NCBI RefSeq assembly: GCF_013085465.1 | Contig: NZ_CP049838.1 | Span: 186,001-250,000 of the forward strand | Direction: 5' to 3' | DNA: 64,000 nucleotides | From: Streptomyces asoensis | GTDB taxonomy: Bacteria; Actinomycetota; Actinomycetes; Streptomycetales; Streptomycetaceae | Part shown: piece by piece, positions 42,379-51,319 of the stretch | How the letters are laid out: each line of letters opens with the position of its first letter | Numbering within the stretch: the first letter of the stretch is position 1 | Notes under the pieces: model-generated | The model's input: the letters and a program-made list of their open reading frames with translations, nothing else | Told to the model about the DNA's origin: nothing | Database searches by the model: none | Position numbers and translations under genes: made by a program

Positions 42379-42409
42379 AAAACTTCGGTACCGTCCGGTA
42401 CGGAAGTTT
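42379..42409. promoter_or_regulatory. Extended palindromic operator before the SnoaL gene
   Basis: GTACCGTCCGGTAC at 42388-42401 is embedded in a longer dyad (AAACTTC on the left, GAAGTTT on the right). It matches the operators at 41589-41699 and lies about 115 bp before the SnoaL start. Confidence 0.75.
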
Positions 42410-42515
42410 CGGGCAGTGGTTCCTCCCCCTGCCGACGATCACCGCGACGAAACCGTCAAGGGCCGTCGCGAAACACCGAGCATGACCTCCGCTCCGGGGG
42501 CCGAAGAAGGGGATC

Positions 42516-42908
42516 ATGTCCGACACCGACCTGCGCGAGTTCTACCTGCGCTACATCGGGGCGCTCAACGCACACGAGATCTCCCGCATGGACGAGTTCA
42601 TCCACGACGAGACCACCCTGAACGGCGAGCCGGGCACTCGGGACCAGGTCATCGCTGTGCTGAACGGCGACATCGACGCGGTCCCGGACTTCCACTGGGA
42701 GCCCCGGGAGATCGCGGTCGATGGTGATCGCCTGGCCGCCCGTCTGACCAACACGGGCACGCCCGCCAAGGAGTGGCTCGGCGTGGCTCCCACCGGCGCC
42801 TCGTTCGAGATCGTCGAGTACGCCATCTACCAGGTTCGTGACGGGCGGTTCGTGCACATGACGGCCCTGCACGACGCCGAAACCCTGAGGCGGCAGCTCG
42901 GTGCCTGA
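42516..42908 (+). CDS. SnoaL-like (NTF2-fold) protein
   Basis: ATG 42516 follows AGAAGGGGATC. The 130-residue product [20 protein letters not shown] has the SnoaL/ester-cyclase layout: an N-terminal helix, [40 protein letters not shown] and the final sheet with [20 protein letters not shown]. Such small barrels bind or isomerise small polyketide-like or lactone substrates, but many are uncharacterised. Its stop overlaps the GTG of the Gfo/Idh gene by 8 bp, so the two are coupled. The GTACC-type operator upstream places it under the TetR at 41709. Confidence 0.8.
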   Translation: MSDTDLREFYLRYIGALNAHEISRMDEFIHDETTLNGEPGTRDQVIAVLNGDIDAVPDFHWEPREIAVDGDRLAARLTNTGTPAKEWLGVAPTGASFEIVEYAIYQVRDGRFVHMTALHDAETLRRQLGA

Positions 42909-43998
42909 CCCCCGTAAGCCGATCGGCGTCGGCATCGTCGGCCTGAGCGCCACGGGAGGCTGGGCGGCCGGGGCTCACCTGCCCGCGCTGAGCGCCGTCG
43001 ACGGTATCGAGCTTCGCGCGCTGGCGGCGAGCTCCGAAGCCTCGGCCCAGGCCGCAGGAGCGGCGTATGGCGTACCCGCGTACACGTCGGTCGAGCAGCT
43101 CGCCGGCGACGAGAACGTCGACCTCGTTGTTGTCGCCGTCAGAGTGCCTCAGCATCGCGAACTAGTGTTGCCCGTGCTGAAGGCGGGAGTGCCGGTGCTC
43201 TCCGAGTGGCCGCTCGCCGTCGACCTGCGCGAGGCCGAGGAGATGGAGCGTGCCGCCGGGACGACGCGTACCTTCGTCGGTCTTCAGGGACGCTCCTCGC
43301 CTACCTTCCGCTGGCTGGCCGACCTCGTGTCCGAAGGATTCGTGGGGGAAGTGCTCTCCGCCACCGTCGTGGCGTCTTCGACCGAATGGGGCACTCCGGT
43401 GTCTCAGAACATGGTCTACACGGTCGACCGCAAGCTCGGGGCCACGATGCTGACCATCGCGTTCGGACACGCGATCGACCTGGTGTCGATGGTCGTCGGC
43501 GAGCTTCAGGAAGTGGTTGCTACGACCGCGACCCGGCGCCGCCACGTTCCCCTCGGGCGCACCGGGCAAGTCGTTCCGATGACCGCCGAGGACCAGATCG
43601 CGATCTCGGGCACCGTGGCGGGCGGGGCGATCCTGTCCGTCCACCACCGTGGAGGCGCGGCATCGGGTGCAGGGTTCTCTCTGATCATCGACGGCACGGA
43701 GGGGAGACTCGAGATTACCGCCGCCGAGTTCCCGCACATCGGTCCGGTCACGGTGTGTGGCACACGCAGCGGCGGTCGGCCTACGAAGGTCACGCTGCCC
43801 AGCGGCTACGACGTCTATCCCGGCCTGGCCGGAACAGTGATCCACACGCTGGTGCACGCCTACGCCGCGATTCGGGACGACCTCATCCACGGAACGGCTG
43901 TCGCCCCGGACTTCACCCACGCCGTCAAGCGCCACCGACTCCTTGACGCGATCGTACGTTCCGCCGCCACAGGCCAACGAAAAGCCCTCCATCCTTAG
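42901..43998 (+). CDS. Gfo/Idh/MocA-family oxidoreductase
   Basis: GTG 42901 overlaps the SnoaL gene. The 365 residues start with the Rossmann motif [20 protein letters not shown], a somewhat unusual glycine loop. [20 protein letters not shown] and the substrate-domain [20 protein letters not shown] follow, where family members have E-K-P. Here the Lys is replaced (SEWPLA), although the W-P-L variant is known in actinomycete and fungal GAL80-like members. The C-terminal sheet contains [20 protein letters not shown], with the catalytic His. It probably oxidises a sugar-like or cyclic alcohol with NAD(P). It ends the TetR-controlled operon and precedes the second 61-bp repeat. Confidence 0.82.
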   Translation: MPDPRKPIGVGIVGLSATGGWAAGAHLPALSAVDGIELRALAASSEASAQAAGAAYGVPAYTSVEQLAGDENVDLVVVAVRVPQHRELVLPVLKAGVPVLSEWPLAVDLREAEEMERAAGTTRTFVGLQGRSSPTFRWLADLVSEGFVGEVLSATVVASSTEWGTPVSQNMVYTVDRKLGATMLTIAFGHAIDLVSMVVGELQEVVATTATRRRHVPLGRTGQVVPMTAEDQIAISGTVAGGAILSVHHRGGAASGAGFSLIIDGTEGRLEITAAEFPHIGPVTVCGTRSGGRPTKVTLPSGYDVYPGLAGTVIHTLVHAYAAIRDDLIHGTAVAPDFTHAVKRHRLLDAIVRSAATGQRKALHP

Positions 43999-44121
43999 GC
44001 TCGCAGCCAGTCGATTTCGACACTGTCCGACATCACTTCGCCACATCGGCCCCTGCCATGTGCGCCGGCATACTCGGCCGCACGCTGACCGATCGAGAGC
44101 GGACACGAGCGAGCGTGGCGT

Positions 44122-44182
44122 TCGGCGCAGCAGAACCCGACAACGGCCCTGGCGACAGGTCAGACGATCTTCACCATGGACA
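44122..44182. repeat. 61-bp direct repeat, copy 2
   Basis: Same 61 bases as 40393-40453. This copy overlaps the first codons of the recombinase gene at 44176, and its upstream part is open in that frame (QNPTTALATGQTIFTMDMG). Confidence 0.9.
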
Positions 44183-45123
44183 TGGGGCTGTTCATGGTGT
44201 GGCTGCGGTGGGCGCCGGGCAACGGTGGCCAGCGCCAGGCCGTCGTCCCGGGGCCGGGAGGACAGCCGGTCCGCGGGGATGCGCGAATCAACAAGGTGCT
44301 GACCGCGGTACGGATGTTCCTGCTTCACGCGGTGGTCAACAAGGCCGCGCCAGCCTGGGTCCTTGAGCAGCTCTACGAGCTGGGGGATGACCGTGACCTG
44401 CCGGTGGAGGCACGGGGCGAGAGCGGTGGGATGCAGTATCGGCTGCGGGCCCGTCACCGGCTGCAGGAGCCGGAGACGGAAGTGGACCGGGCCAGTGACG
44501 AGGAAGTCGTGGCGATGCTGCGGGCCTGTCGGTCAGCCCGGGACAGGTTGATCGTGCTGCTGCTGTCGCGGGTGGGGTTGCGTCCGGGGCAGGTCGCGGG
44601 GCTGCACCGCTGTGATGTCCACCTGCTGATGGATTCGCGCTCGCTGGGGTGCGGTGTCGAGGGGGCCCATCTGCACGTGATCCGGCGGCAGAACGTGAAT
44701 GGCGCCTGGTCGAAGTCGAGGAAGTCGTGGGTGATGCCGGTGGACTTCCTGGTGGTGCAGGCCGCCGACCAGTACGCGGTGGAGCGTTACGAGATCCTCG
44801 GGGAGGGTGGAAGTGACTTCTTGCTGGTCAACCTCTTCCGCCCGCCCTTTGGCTCGCCGGTGACCACCGGCGCGATTGGAGAGCTGTGCGAGTCGCTGTC
44901 GGGACGGGCGGGGCTGGGCCGCCGGGTTGGGCCGCGGATGTGCCGGCATGCGATGGCCGGCAACGTCGTGGATGCCGGCGGCACGCTGGATGAGGTTCAG
45001 GCTCTGCTGGGCCAGAAGAACCCGGCCTCACCCCGTCCCTACCTTCATCCGGACCGAGCTCGTCTGCGCGCGGCCGTTGACCGCGTGGCTTCGCCCCGCC
45101 TGACTGAGGGGGAGACCCGGTGA
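44176..45123 (+). CDS. Tyrosine recombinase, Tn554 TnpA-like, N-terminally short
   Basis: ATG 44176 opens a 315-residue protein beginning MDMGLFMVWLRWAPGN. It lacks part of the N-terminal core-binding region compared with homologues I remember (about 360 residues). The catalytic region shows the first Arg in LSRVGLRPGQVAGLHRCDVH, RMCRHAMAGNVVDAGGTLDE, LLGQKNPASPRPYLHPDRAR with the probable nucleophile Tyr, and Gln where Tn554-type proteins often have His. It overlaps the next recombinase gene by 4 bp (GTGA). The overlap with the 61-bp repeat suggests the 5' end was rearranged. Activity is uncertain. Confidence 0.8.
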   Translation: MDMGLFMVWLRWAPGNGGQRQAVVPGPGGQPVRGDARINKVLTAVRMFLLHAVVNKAAPAWVLEQLYELGDDRDLPVEARGESGGMQYRLRARHRLQEPETEVDRASDEEVVAMLRACRSARDRLIVLLLSRVGLRPGQVAGLHRCDVHLLMDSRSLGCGVEGAHLHVIRRQNVNGAWSKSRKSWVMPVDFLVVQAADQYAVERYEILGEGGSDFLLVNLFRPPFGSPVTTGAIGELCESLSGRAGLGRRVGPRMCRHAMAGNVVDAGGTLDEVQALLGQKNPASPRPYLHPDRARLRAAVDRVASPRLTEGETR

Positions 45124-47594
45124 ACCTGGCGGTCGCAACGCCCCAACGCGGGGCAGGGGAAGACACGGTCACCACAGGGCTCATGGGCGCCGTCCAACCG
45201 GAGTTCCTGCAGCTGCTCAGCTGGGATCCTCACGTCCGGGTTCTGGTGCTGCCTCGCTCGCACCCGCAGTTCAGCGGTGAGGAGTGCCTGGTGGCTGGCT
45301 GCGACAAGATGTCCTACTACGCCTATCAGAAGGGAATGTGCACCGGTTGCGCGGAGCGGTGGAAGAAGAGCGACCTGCCCTTCGAGGAGTTCGTCACCAT
45401 CCAGCGTCCCGGCCGGATGGTCGGGTTCTTGCCTTGCCAGGTCGCGCACTGCGAGCGGCCGGGCAGACGCGCGACACTCCTGTGCTCGTCGCATGACTAT
45501 CAGAGGCGCAACGTCTACGGGCTCCCGCTGGAGGACTTCCTCGCTCACCCCGAGGTGCAACCGCTGCCAGCCCTGGGGCCTTGTCAGGTCGCTGCCTGTG
45601 ACCGGCAAGGCGAGACCAGGAACGGTTACTGCACGCCCCACGCCGATCAATGCCGTGACCTCCGCCAGGAAGGCGTCTTGGAGGACGAGGATCTTTGGCG
45701 GCTGACCACCCCGGCCATCGCAGAATCCCGCAAGGTCAGCCTGCGTGGACTGCCCGACCGTGTGGTCGCCGAGATCCTCTACGGCCTCCAGGAACGGACC
45801 GCGCAGGGACTCCTGCACAAGGACTACCTGCCGCGCAATTTGTGCAACAACGCCCGTGCTCGGCAGGTTACTTCACTCGACGAGCTCGACTTGGACGTTC
45901 TCACCCGCACCGACAGGACCCTGGCCAGGGGCTTCCTCAAGCACATCCGCCGCTTCGGACTGAGTCCGGAGACCGAACGCCACAAGGACGTCTGGGACGC
46001 GAGTGTCTTCGGCCTCGGTGGCACCTTCTCTTTCACCGGGATCACCCAGCCCTGGCTGAGGAAAGGAGCCAAGGCCTGGGCCCTCGACGACATTCCCCGG
46101 CGCCGCGGAAAGAGTGGCAAGACCGCGGTCCAACGCACCCTGATGTCCCTGAGCCGTTTCTCCAAGAGCCTGCACCTGAGCCGGGATGACCACGGCGTCG
46201 CCCTGCCGGTGCTCGGGCGCACCGACATCACTGCCTTCCTGGGCCGGCTGAGCTTTCTCAACGACCGCGGCGACATCTCTGGCTGCACGCAGTACATGAC
46301 CGTCCGCGACACCCGATGCGTGCTGACCCGGCTCCGGACCCTGGGCCTGACCAAGCCCGGCCAGCCCCTGCACGGCCTGGCGGACGACTTCGCCCTCCGC
46401 CAGGAGGACATCCCCGACGACCCCGAGGACTCCGAAGCCGGCCGAGACCTTCCTGCGGAAGTCATGCGGCAGCTCTGCGCCAACCTCGACTCCCTTGAGA
46501 CCGTCAGCTCCACAGACGTCCGCACGGCCATCGAGCTGATCATCGACACAGGCAGGCGCCCCAACGAGATCTGCAAACTGCCATGGCAGTGCCTCGACCG
46601 GGAAAGCGACGGCAGCCCCGTCCTTGTCTACGACAACACCAAGAACCTTCGGCACGCTCGCCGACTACCGATCCCCGGCGCGACCGCCGCGCTCATCATC
46701 AAGCAGCAACAACGCGCCCGCGCCCGCTTCCCCAACACCCCGACCGACAAGCTCAAACTCTTCCCCGCCAGCCTGGCCAACCCCCACGGCACGAAGGCGA
46801 CAACCTACGAGTGGGTGTCGGCAAAGCACCGAGCCTGGGTGAAAAACCTGCCCGACTTCCAGGTCCCCACCGTGATCGTCGAAGACGGCAACCGGGTCAC
46901 CACGATGCTGCCCTTCGACAAGAACAAGATCTACCCCTACGCCTACCGGCACACCTACGCACAACGGCATGCCGACGCCGGGGTCCCCCAGGACGTTCTC
47001 CAATCGTTGATGGATCACCGCGAAACCAGCACCACACCGCGGTACTACCGCGTCGGCGAGAAACGCCGCCGCGAAGCTGTCGAGCGGGTCACCACCATGC
47101 AGTTCGACCGGCACGGCACACGCGTCTGGCGCCAGGCCAAAACCCTGCTCGACTCCGAACACGCCCGCCGCGCCATCGGCTCCGTCCAAGTCCCCTACGG
47201 CACCTGCACTGAACCCTCCAACGTTGCGGCCGGCGGCCATGACTGCCCCGTACGCTTCCGCTGCGTGGGCTGCGGACACTTCCGCACCGACATCTCCTAC
47301 CTCCCCGACCTTGAGGCATACCTGGCCGACCTGCTGCGCAACCGTGAACGTCTGGCCGCCTTCGCCAACGCCGACCCCTGGGCCAAGACCGAAGCCACAC
47401 CATCGGACGACGAGATTGCCCGTGTCCGCCGCCTGGTTCAGCGGGTGCGCCAGGACCTCGACGAGCTCACCGACGAGGACCGGGCCCAGATTCGCGAGGC
47501 AGTCGCACTGGTCCGCCGCAGCCGCGGCGTCTCCCTGGGCATGCCGCGCGTCCGCCAGCCCCTGCCCGACCTTCGCCCGGAGAGAACCGGATGA
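45120..47594 (+). CDS. Large tyrosine recombinase, Tn554 TnpB-like
   Basis: GTG 45120 overlaps the end of the first recombinase. The 824 residues have an N-terminal region with several Cys pairs (CLVAGCDKM, CTGCAERW, CQVAHCERP, CQVAACDRQ) that look like zinc-binding finger repeats. A core-binding domain and a C-terminal catalytic domain follow: Arg in IDTGRRPNEICKLPWQC, the R-H pair in YPYAYRHTYAQRHADAG, the His in LMDHRETSTT and the Tyr in PRYYR. After it comes a further Cys cluster (HDCPVRFRCVGCGHFRTD) typical of TnpB-like proteins. It is the second of three coupled genes and overlaps the DUF6262 gene by ATGA. The frame is intact. Confidence 0.85.
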   Translation: MNLAVATPQRGAGEDTVTTGLMGAVQPEFLQLLSWDPHVRVLVLPRSHPQFSGEECLVAGCDKMSYYAYQKGMCTGCAERWKKSDLPFEEFVTIQRPGRMVGFLPCQVAHCERPGRRATLLCSSHDYQRRNVYGLPLEDFLAHPEVQPLPALGPCQVAACDRQGETRNGYCTPHADQCRDLRQEGVLEDEDLWRLTTPAIAESRKVSLRGLPDRVVAEILYGLQERTAQGLLHKDYLPRNLCNNARARQVTSLDELDLDVLTRTDRTLARGFLKHIRRFGLSPETERHKDVWDASVFGLGGTFSFTGITQPWLRKGAKAWALDDIPRRRGKSGKTAVQRTLMSLSRFSKSLHLSRDDHGVALPVLGRTDITAFLGRLSFLNDRGDISGCTQYMTVRDTRCVLTRLRTLGLTKPGQPLHGLADDFALRQEDIPDDPEDSEAGRDLPAEVMRQLCANLDSLETVSSTDVRTAIELIIDTGRRPNEICKLPWQCLDRESDGSPVLVYDNTKNLRHARRLPIPGATAALIIKQQQRARARFPNTPTDKLKLFPASLANPHGTKATTYEWVSAKHRAWVKNLPDFQVPTVIVEDGNRVTTMLPFDKNKIYPYAYRHTYAQRHADAGVPQDVLQSLMDHRETSTTPRYYRVGEKRRREAVERVTTMQFDRHGTRVWRQAKTLLDSEHARRAIGSVQVPYGTCTEPSNVAAGGHDCPVRFRCVGCGHFRTDISYLPDLEAYLADLLRNRERLAAFANADPWAKTEATPSDDEIARVRRLVQRVRQDLDELTDEDRAQIREAVALVRRSRGVSLGMPRVRQPLPDLRPERTG

Positions 47595-48106
47595 CCAGCA
47601 TGACCGACGGGCGGCGGGCCGACTCGGCCCGCCGCCGCGAACGAGTTCTGAAGACCCTCGATGTCCTGCTGCGAAGCGACCAGGACATCACGGTCTCCGG
47701 ACTGGCTCGCGCCGCACGAGTGGACCGCACCTACCTCTACCGGCACCGCGACCTCCTCGAACGCGTCCACGCCGCCGCAGCCGCCCCACCAGAAGACGGC
47801 CGGATCGCGGCCGTCAGCCGGGCCTCGCTGCGGGCAGACCTGACCAACGCGCTGGAGCGGAACAGGCGGCTGACAGTCCGGGTCCGGCAGTTGGAGAAGC
47901 GTCTGTCCGAGAGCCTCGGTGAAACCGTCTGGAAGGAATCCGGCCTTGGCGCATCCGCAGACATCGACGAACTTCAACGCCGCATCACGTTGCTCGAACA
48001 AGACCTGGCCGACATAAGGGGCCAGCTCGATGAGCGGAGCGAGGAACTTGATGCTGCGCGGGCGGCTAACCGGGAACTGACCCGGGCGCTGAACCAGGCC
48101 CGCTGA
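47591..48106 (+). CDS. DUF6262 protein, Tn554 TnpC-like
   Basis: ATG 47591 overlaps the stop of the TnpB-like gene. The 171-residue protein has an N-terminal HTH-like segment (RRRERVLKTLDVLLRSDQDI, TVSGLARAARVDRTYLYRHR) and a long C-terminal coiled coil (LERNRRLTVRVRQLEKRLSE, IDELQRRITLLEQDLADIRG) ending ELDAARAANRELTRALNQ. In Tn554 the small TnpC protein influences the efficiency and orientation of transposition; DUF6262 proteins hold that place in actinobacteria. A degraded copy of its last 25 residues lies at 14624-14695. Confidence 0.82.
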   Translation: MTSMTDGRRADSARRRERVLKTLDVLLRSDQDITVSGLARAARVDRTYLYRHRDLLERVHAAAAAPPEDGRIAAVSRASLRADLTNALERNRRLTVRVRQLEKRLSESLGETVWKESGLGASADIDELQRRITLLEQDLADIRGQLDERSEELDAARAANRELTRALNQAR

Positions 48107-48151
48107 CGCTGATAGGGCTCTCTGGAAATGGCTCTGCCCACAGTGCCGTGA

Positions 48152-48424
48152 ATGATCATGCACCAGCAGCCTCGCAGAGTGACACGCACCGAGACACCGT
48201 GGGGTCCCTGGGAGCCGGCAGCCCTGGCCGATGTAGCGACGCTGTTCTCGTCGGTCGAGGTCCCCTGGTGGGTTGCCGGGGGTTACGCCATCGAGCTCGC
48301 GGTCGGCTACTCGTTCCGAGATCACAGCGATCTCGATGTCCTATTGCTCCGGCGCGACCAACGGGGGTGCCACTTCTCCCGTTTCGACCTGAGTTCGGGA
48401 GTCACCTGGCGCGCGTTTTCATGA
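48152..48424 (+). pseudogene. N-terminal fragment of a nucleotidyltransferase
   Basis: The frame reads TPWGPWEPAALADVATLFSS, VEVPWWVAGGYAIELAVGYS and FRDHSDLDVLLLRRDQRG, which is the start of an aminoglycoside/MNT-type nucleotidyltransferase with the G-G-x-A and DxD active-site signature (SDLDVLL). It then changes to unrelated residues and stops after 90. The family is 170-200 residues long, so the C-terminal half is gone. It lies 45 bp beyond the Tn554-like module, whose right end may be the cause. Confidence 0.65.
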
Positions 48425-48597
48425 TCAATGTCGATGGGAATCGATGTCACTGTGCCGCTGCATGCTCGTCTGCGGGCCCGGATTCTCCAAGCCGTGCCGG
48501 CCAGCCGCCCTTTATGCACGAGATATCCTGTCAGGCGCTGTTTCGGTCGCCTTGACCACTCTTTTGCGCTCAGGGCTGGGCAGTCGGCGGGCCCTGG

Positions 48598-48948
48598 TTA
48601 CCGATCTTCGATAGGGAACGCGCCAGTGCGGGGAAGGTCTTGTTCGGCCCAGGCGCCCATGGTGGCCAGCACGACCTCGAGTCGTGCGCCTGCCGGGGTG
48701 AGTTCGTACTCCACGCGGGGCGGGATCTCCGCATAGGCCGTGCGGGTGACCAGCCCTAGGAGTACGAATCGTCGCAGCCGTGAGGACAGGGTCTTGGGGC
48801 TGATCCCCGGAAGCCCGGCGCGCAGCTCGGTGAAGCGTTTCGGGCCGGTCAGCAACTCCCTCACGATCAGCGTCGCCCAGGGCCCATCCAGCACGGTCAG
48901 GAACCGGGCGATCGGACATTCCGGCAAAGGGTGATCCAGCTCACTCAT
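48598..48948 (-). CDS. HxlR-family transcriptional regulator
   Basis: The 116-residue protein starts MSELDHPLPECPIARFLTVL. It contains the HxlR winged helix DGPWATLIVRELLTGPKRFT, ELRAGLPGISPKTLSSRLRR and FVLLGLVTRTAYAEIPPRVE, then YELTPAGARLEVVLATMGAW. The Cys in PECPIA is at the position of the redox-sensing Cys of the family. HxlR proteins are small dimeric regulators of adjacent, usually divergent, metabolic genes. The divergent SnoaL-like gene at 49037 and the palindromes between them fit that pattern. Gene intact. Confidence 0.88.
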   Translation of the reverse strand: MSELDHPLPECPIARFLTVLDGPWATLIVRELLTGPKRFTELRAGLPGISPKTLSSRLRRFVLLGLVTRTAYAEIPPRVEYELTPAGARLEVVLATMGAWAEQDLPRTGAFPIEDR

Positions 48949-48960
48949 GCTCTCCCCATT

Positions 48961-48997
48961 AGTTCATTTGAGGGAACTGATTCCCTCAGGGAACTAT
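48961..48997. promoter_or_regulatory. HxlR-type operators
   Basis: TTCCCTCAGGGAA at 48981-48993 is a perfect 13-bp dyad, preceded by a second dyad AGTTC...GAACT at 48961-48978. Both lie between the HxlR and SnoaL-like starts. Confidence 0.65.
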
Positions 48998-49036
48998 AGC
49001 CGGAGCAGCCCGCACCCCCACTCCTTGGAGAACCTC

Positions 49037-49504
49037 ATGACCGCGATCAGTACGGCCAACACCGCGAGCGAGATGGTGCGCTCGGCCACGACCACCGCGT
49101 TGCGGGTCGCCGCGCGCAACCTTGAGCTCTACGACACCGGCAACGTCGCCGGAGCGGACGAGGTGTTCGCCCCCGACGTGATCGACCACAACCCCGCTGA
49201 CGGCGCCGCCTCGGGCATCGACGGCATGCGAGTGCTGATCGCCGCGGTCCGCGACGGATTCACCGGCACGCAGCACCGGATCCTGTTCCAGCAGGAGCTT
49301 CCCGGCGGCTGGGTGGTCCTCCACTGGCGGATGACCGGGACCCACACCGGAGACGCCTTCGGCTTCGCCGCCAGCGGCAACCCGGTCGACATCACCGGCA
49401 CCGACATCGTCCGCGTTGTCGACGGCAAGATCACCGAGATCTACCACGTCGAAGAACTGCTCAAGCTCACCCAACAGATCAGCACCGGCACGCAGCCGGC
49501 CTGA
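49037..49504 (+). CDS. SnoaL-like/ester-cyclase family protein
   Basis: ATG 49037 follows TTGGAGAACCTC; the longer in-frame start is not supported. The 155 residues read MTAISTANTASEMVRSATTT, VAARNLELYDTGNVAGADEV, APDVIDHNPADGAASGIDGM and ending VDITGTDIVRVVDGKITEIY. DHNP and the final H-V-E-E-L are typical of SnoaL-like polyketide cyclase/ester cyclase proteins of the NTF2 fold. It is divergent from the HxlR gene and evidently its target. The natural substrate is unknown. Confidence 0.85.
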   Translation: MTAISTANTASEMVRSATTTALRVAARNLELYDTGNVAGADEVFAPDVIDHNPADGAASGIDGMRVLIAAVRDGFTGTQHRILFQQELPGGWVVLHWRMTGTHTGDAFGFAASGNPVDITGTDIVRVVDGKITEIYHVEELLKLTQQISTGTQPA

Positions 49505-50114
49505 AGATCGAGACCTTCTCGGACCACGCCTGCCCCCGAGCCCTGATCGGCACCCGCCGCCTCGACGCGGCGCACTCGCTCCAGGGGCCAGTCCGGGAAA
49601 GGCACGCCGGCGGCCATGAGCGGGTGGGGCGGCGGGCCATCGGCACCGCCGGAGCCGCCGTCCCTGACCGGGGGACGGGCTCAGCCGGCCGCGGCGCGTT
49701 CGGCCTGCGCCTTGGTGTGGGCGAGGCGGTAGGGCTCCGCCCCGGTCTGGACGATCGCACCGTGAAGGTCCGCCGGTCGACGATGCCCGTGCTGCGTCGC
49801 CTCGCCGCACCTCGTGGACCGCAGTGCCGGACGCTCGCCGGCTCGGTCCCGCCGCCACGGCCGTCACCGCTGCCCAGCTCCGGCAGGCCGCTTCACGAAT
49901 GCCATCCGCGACAGCGGGATCGGCGAGTACGGGGCTTTCCCGGACCTGACCCCAGCGCCGTCACCACGTACGCGCACGACCTGCGCTGACACGGCCGTCG
50001 CTGTCGGACGAACCGCCGCGGAGCCGTACGCTCCCCGGCAGCAACTCCCGGCGAAGATCACGAACATTCAACTCATTGCTCAGCATCTACCGAGCCGCCA
50101 TACCGCTCACCCGT
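49505..50114. other. 600-bp region with fragments only
   Basis: Short minus-strand phrases such as LMAAGVPFPDWPLERVRRVE (about 49560-49620) and EPYRLAHTKAQAERAAA (about 49690-49740) suggest eroded genes. No intact frame with a ribosome site is visible. Confidence 0.4.
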
Positions 50115-51212
50115 TTACAACTTGCCCGTCCTCATATCGGCACTGCTCTTGAGGATCGCAGAGTCGAGGCTCCAGTTCTCCGGTTGGACCCTCTCCCAGA
50201 GACTGCCTTTACCGATTTCCCTTCCCACCTGGTCCTCCCGGCGGAACCACTCCTCAGCACTCCTGATCCTGTTGGGGTGGATTTCGTCGAGCAGAGCGTA
50301 ATCCCGGGTGATGATTCCGTGCTTCCACGTATTCCAGAAGCCCGTGAAGTTGTCCCGGAAGCTCATGGTGCTTTTGTCGTTGGGATCGGCGTTGTAACCG
50401 GCGGGCTGATCAGCAATGCCCTTCACGTCCGGCGCGTTCCAATAAGTGTCCAGATCAGTGTCGATGTACTGCGCCGGATGCCCGGTGACCTTCTCGAACG
50501 CCGCAGCCATGTCGGCATATGCCATGTGCTCGATGGCGACTTCAAGGTCCATGCCATTCGCGCGCTCCGGATGATCGAAGAGCCAGCGCACGTAAAAGCC
50601 GCAGTCTTCCAGTGCCACGTGAGGAACGGCTCCCTCGCCGAGAGGGACTCGCCACGTGACGACACCGTTTTCAACGCTGGGCGTCATGGGCGTGAGCGGT
50701 GAGATCACCATCTCAATGTAGGGACCTGACGTGAAGACCGCTACCCCCATCCGGTCCCTGTTCTTTTCATTTTGAAACAGCACCCATTCGGCCATGCGGC
50801 CTTTACCATCATAATGCCCGGTGCGGAACCTTGAGTCGTAGCCGGACTTCTTGAGGGTGTAGTCGAGGTTTCCGTAGACGAAGAACTTGATTCCTTCTTC
50901 AATCGCTATCTCGTAACTGCGGATCGCCCAGTAGGTCTCCGTTTTCTCACCGGTGTTGAATCCGTCGATGTTGAGGAATACGCCGTCACAGCCTCGAAAC
51001 CCTTCCCGCAGCACATCCTCGTCGGCGAACGACCCTTCGAGGAGGGAGACGTTGCCGAGCGCGAGGAGCGCCTGGGCTCGGGGGGAGCTGGAATCGCGCG
51101 TGAGAACCCGGACGGAGTATTTCTTGTCGGCGACAAGAGAGCGGACGATGGGCATTCCTTGAGCCCCCGTACCGCCGATCACGAAGATATTGGAGGTGGT
51201 GTGAGAAGACAT
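50115..51212 (-). CDS. NmrA-like NAD(P)-binding oxidoreductase
   Basis: ATG 51212 follows GGGAG. The 365 residues start MSSHTTSNIFVIGGTGAQGM, the NmrA GGTGxxG motif. SLLEGSFADEDVLREGFRGC and DGVFLNIDGFNTGEKTETYW, then IKFFVYGNLDYTLKKSGYDS follow. The long atypical NmrA branch with VAFDGFxxGE and a W-I-R-S-Y segment is known mainly from fungi, as I recall. The codons are less GC-rich than those of neighbouring genes (for example GATTCC, AAGAAA, ATTGAA appear), which suggests transfer. Such proteins bind NADP and act as reductases or redox sensors. Two GGAAACCGATCGGTTTCC-type operators lie about 66-110 bp upstream. Confidence 0.82.
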   Translation of the reverse strand: MSSHTTSNIFVIGGTGAQGMPIVRSLVADKKYSVRVLTRDSSSPRAQALLALGNVSLLEGSFADEDVLREGFRGCDGVFLNIDGFNTGEKTETYWAIRSYEIAIEEGIKFFVYGNLDYTLKKSGYDSRFRTGHYDGKGRMAEWVLFQNEKNRDRMGVAVFTSGPYIEMVISPLTPMTPSVENGVVTWRVPLGEGAVPHVALEDCGFYVRWLFDHPERANGMDLEVAIEHMAYADMAAAFEKVTGHPAQYIDTDLDTYWNAPDVKGIADQPAGYNADPNDKSTMSFRDNFTGFWNTWKHGIITRDYALLDEIHPNRIRSAEEWFRREDQVGREIGKGSLWERVQPENWSLDSAILKSSADMRTGKL

Positions 51213-51277
51213 GGCGTTCGACTCCCGAGGTTGAGTACGCACGTGATCAGTACGCGAGGCGATCGAGAACCCCTCTG

Positions 51278-51319
51278 GGAAACCGATCGGTTTCCAACAC
51301 GTTACACCGATCGGTTTCC
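51278..51319. promoter_or_regulatory. Double operator (ACCGATCGGT type) before the NmrA-like gene
   Basis: GGAAACCGATCGGTTTCC at 51278-51295 is a perfect 18-bp palindrome; TTACACCGATCGGTTTCC at 51302-51319 is the second copy. Their centres are 24 bp apart. Confidence 0.9.

Noticed and set aside
49624..49989. Plus-strand frame after the SnoaL-like gene
   Set aside because: Residue composition is not coding-like, and better though broken phrases appear on the opposite strand.
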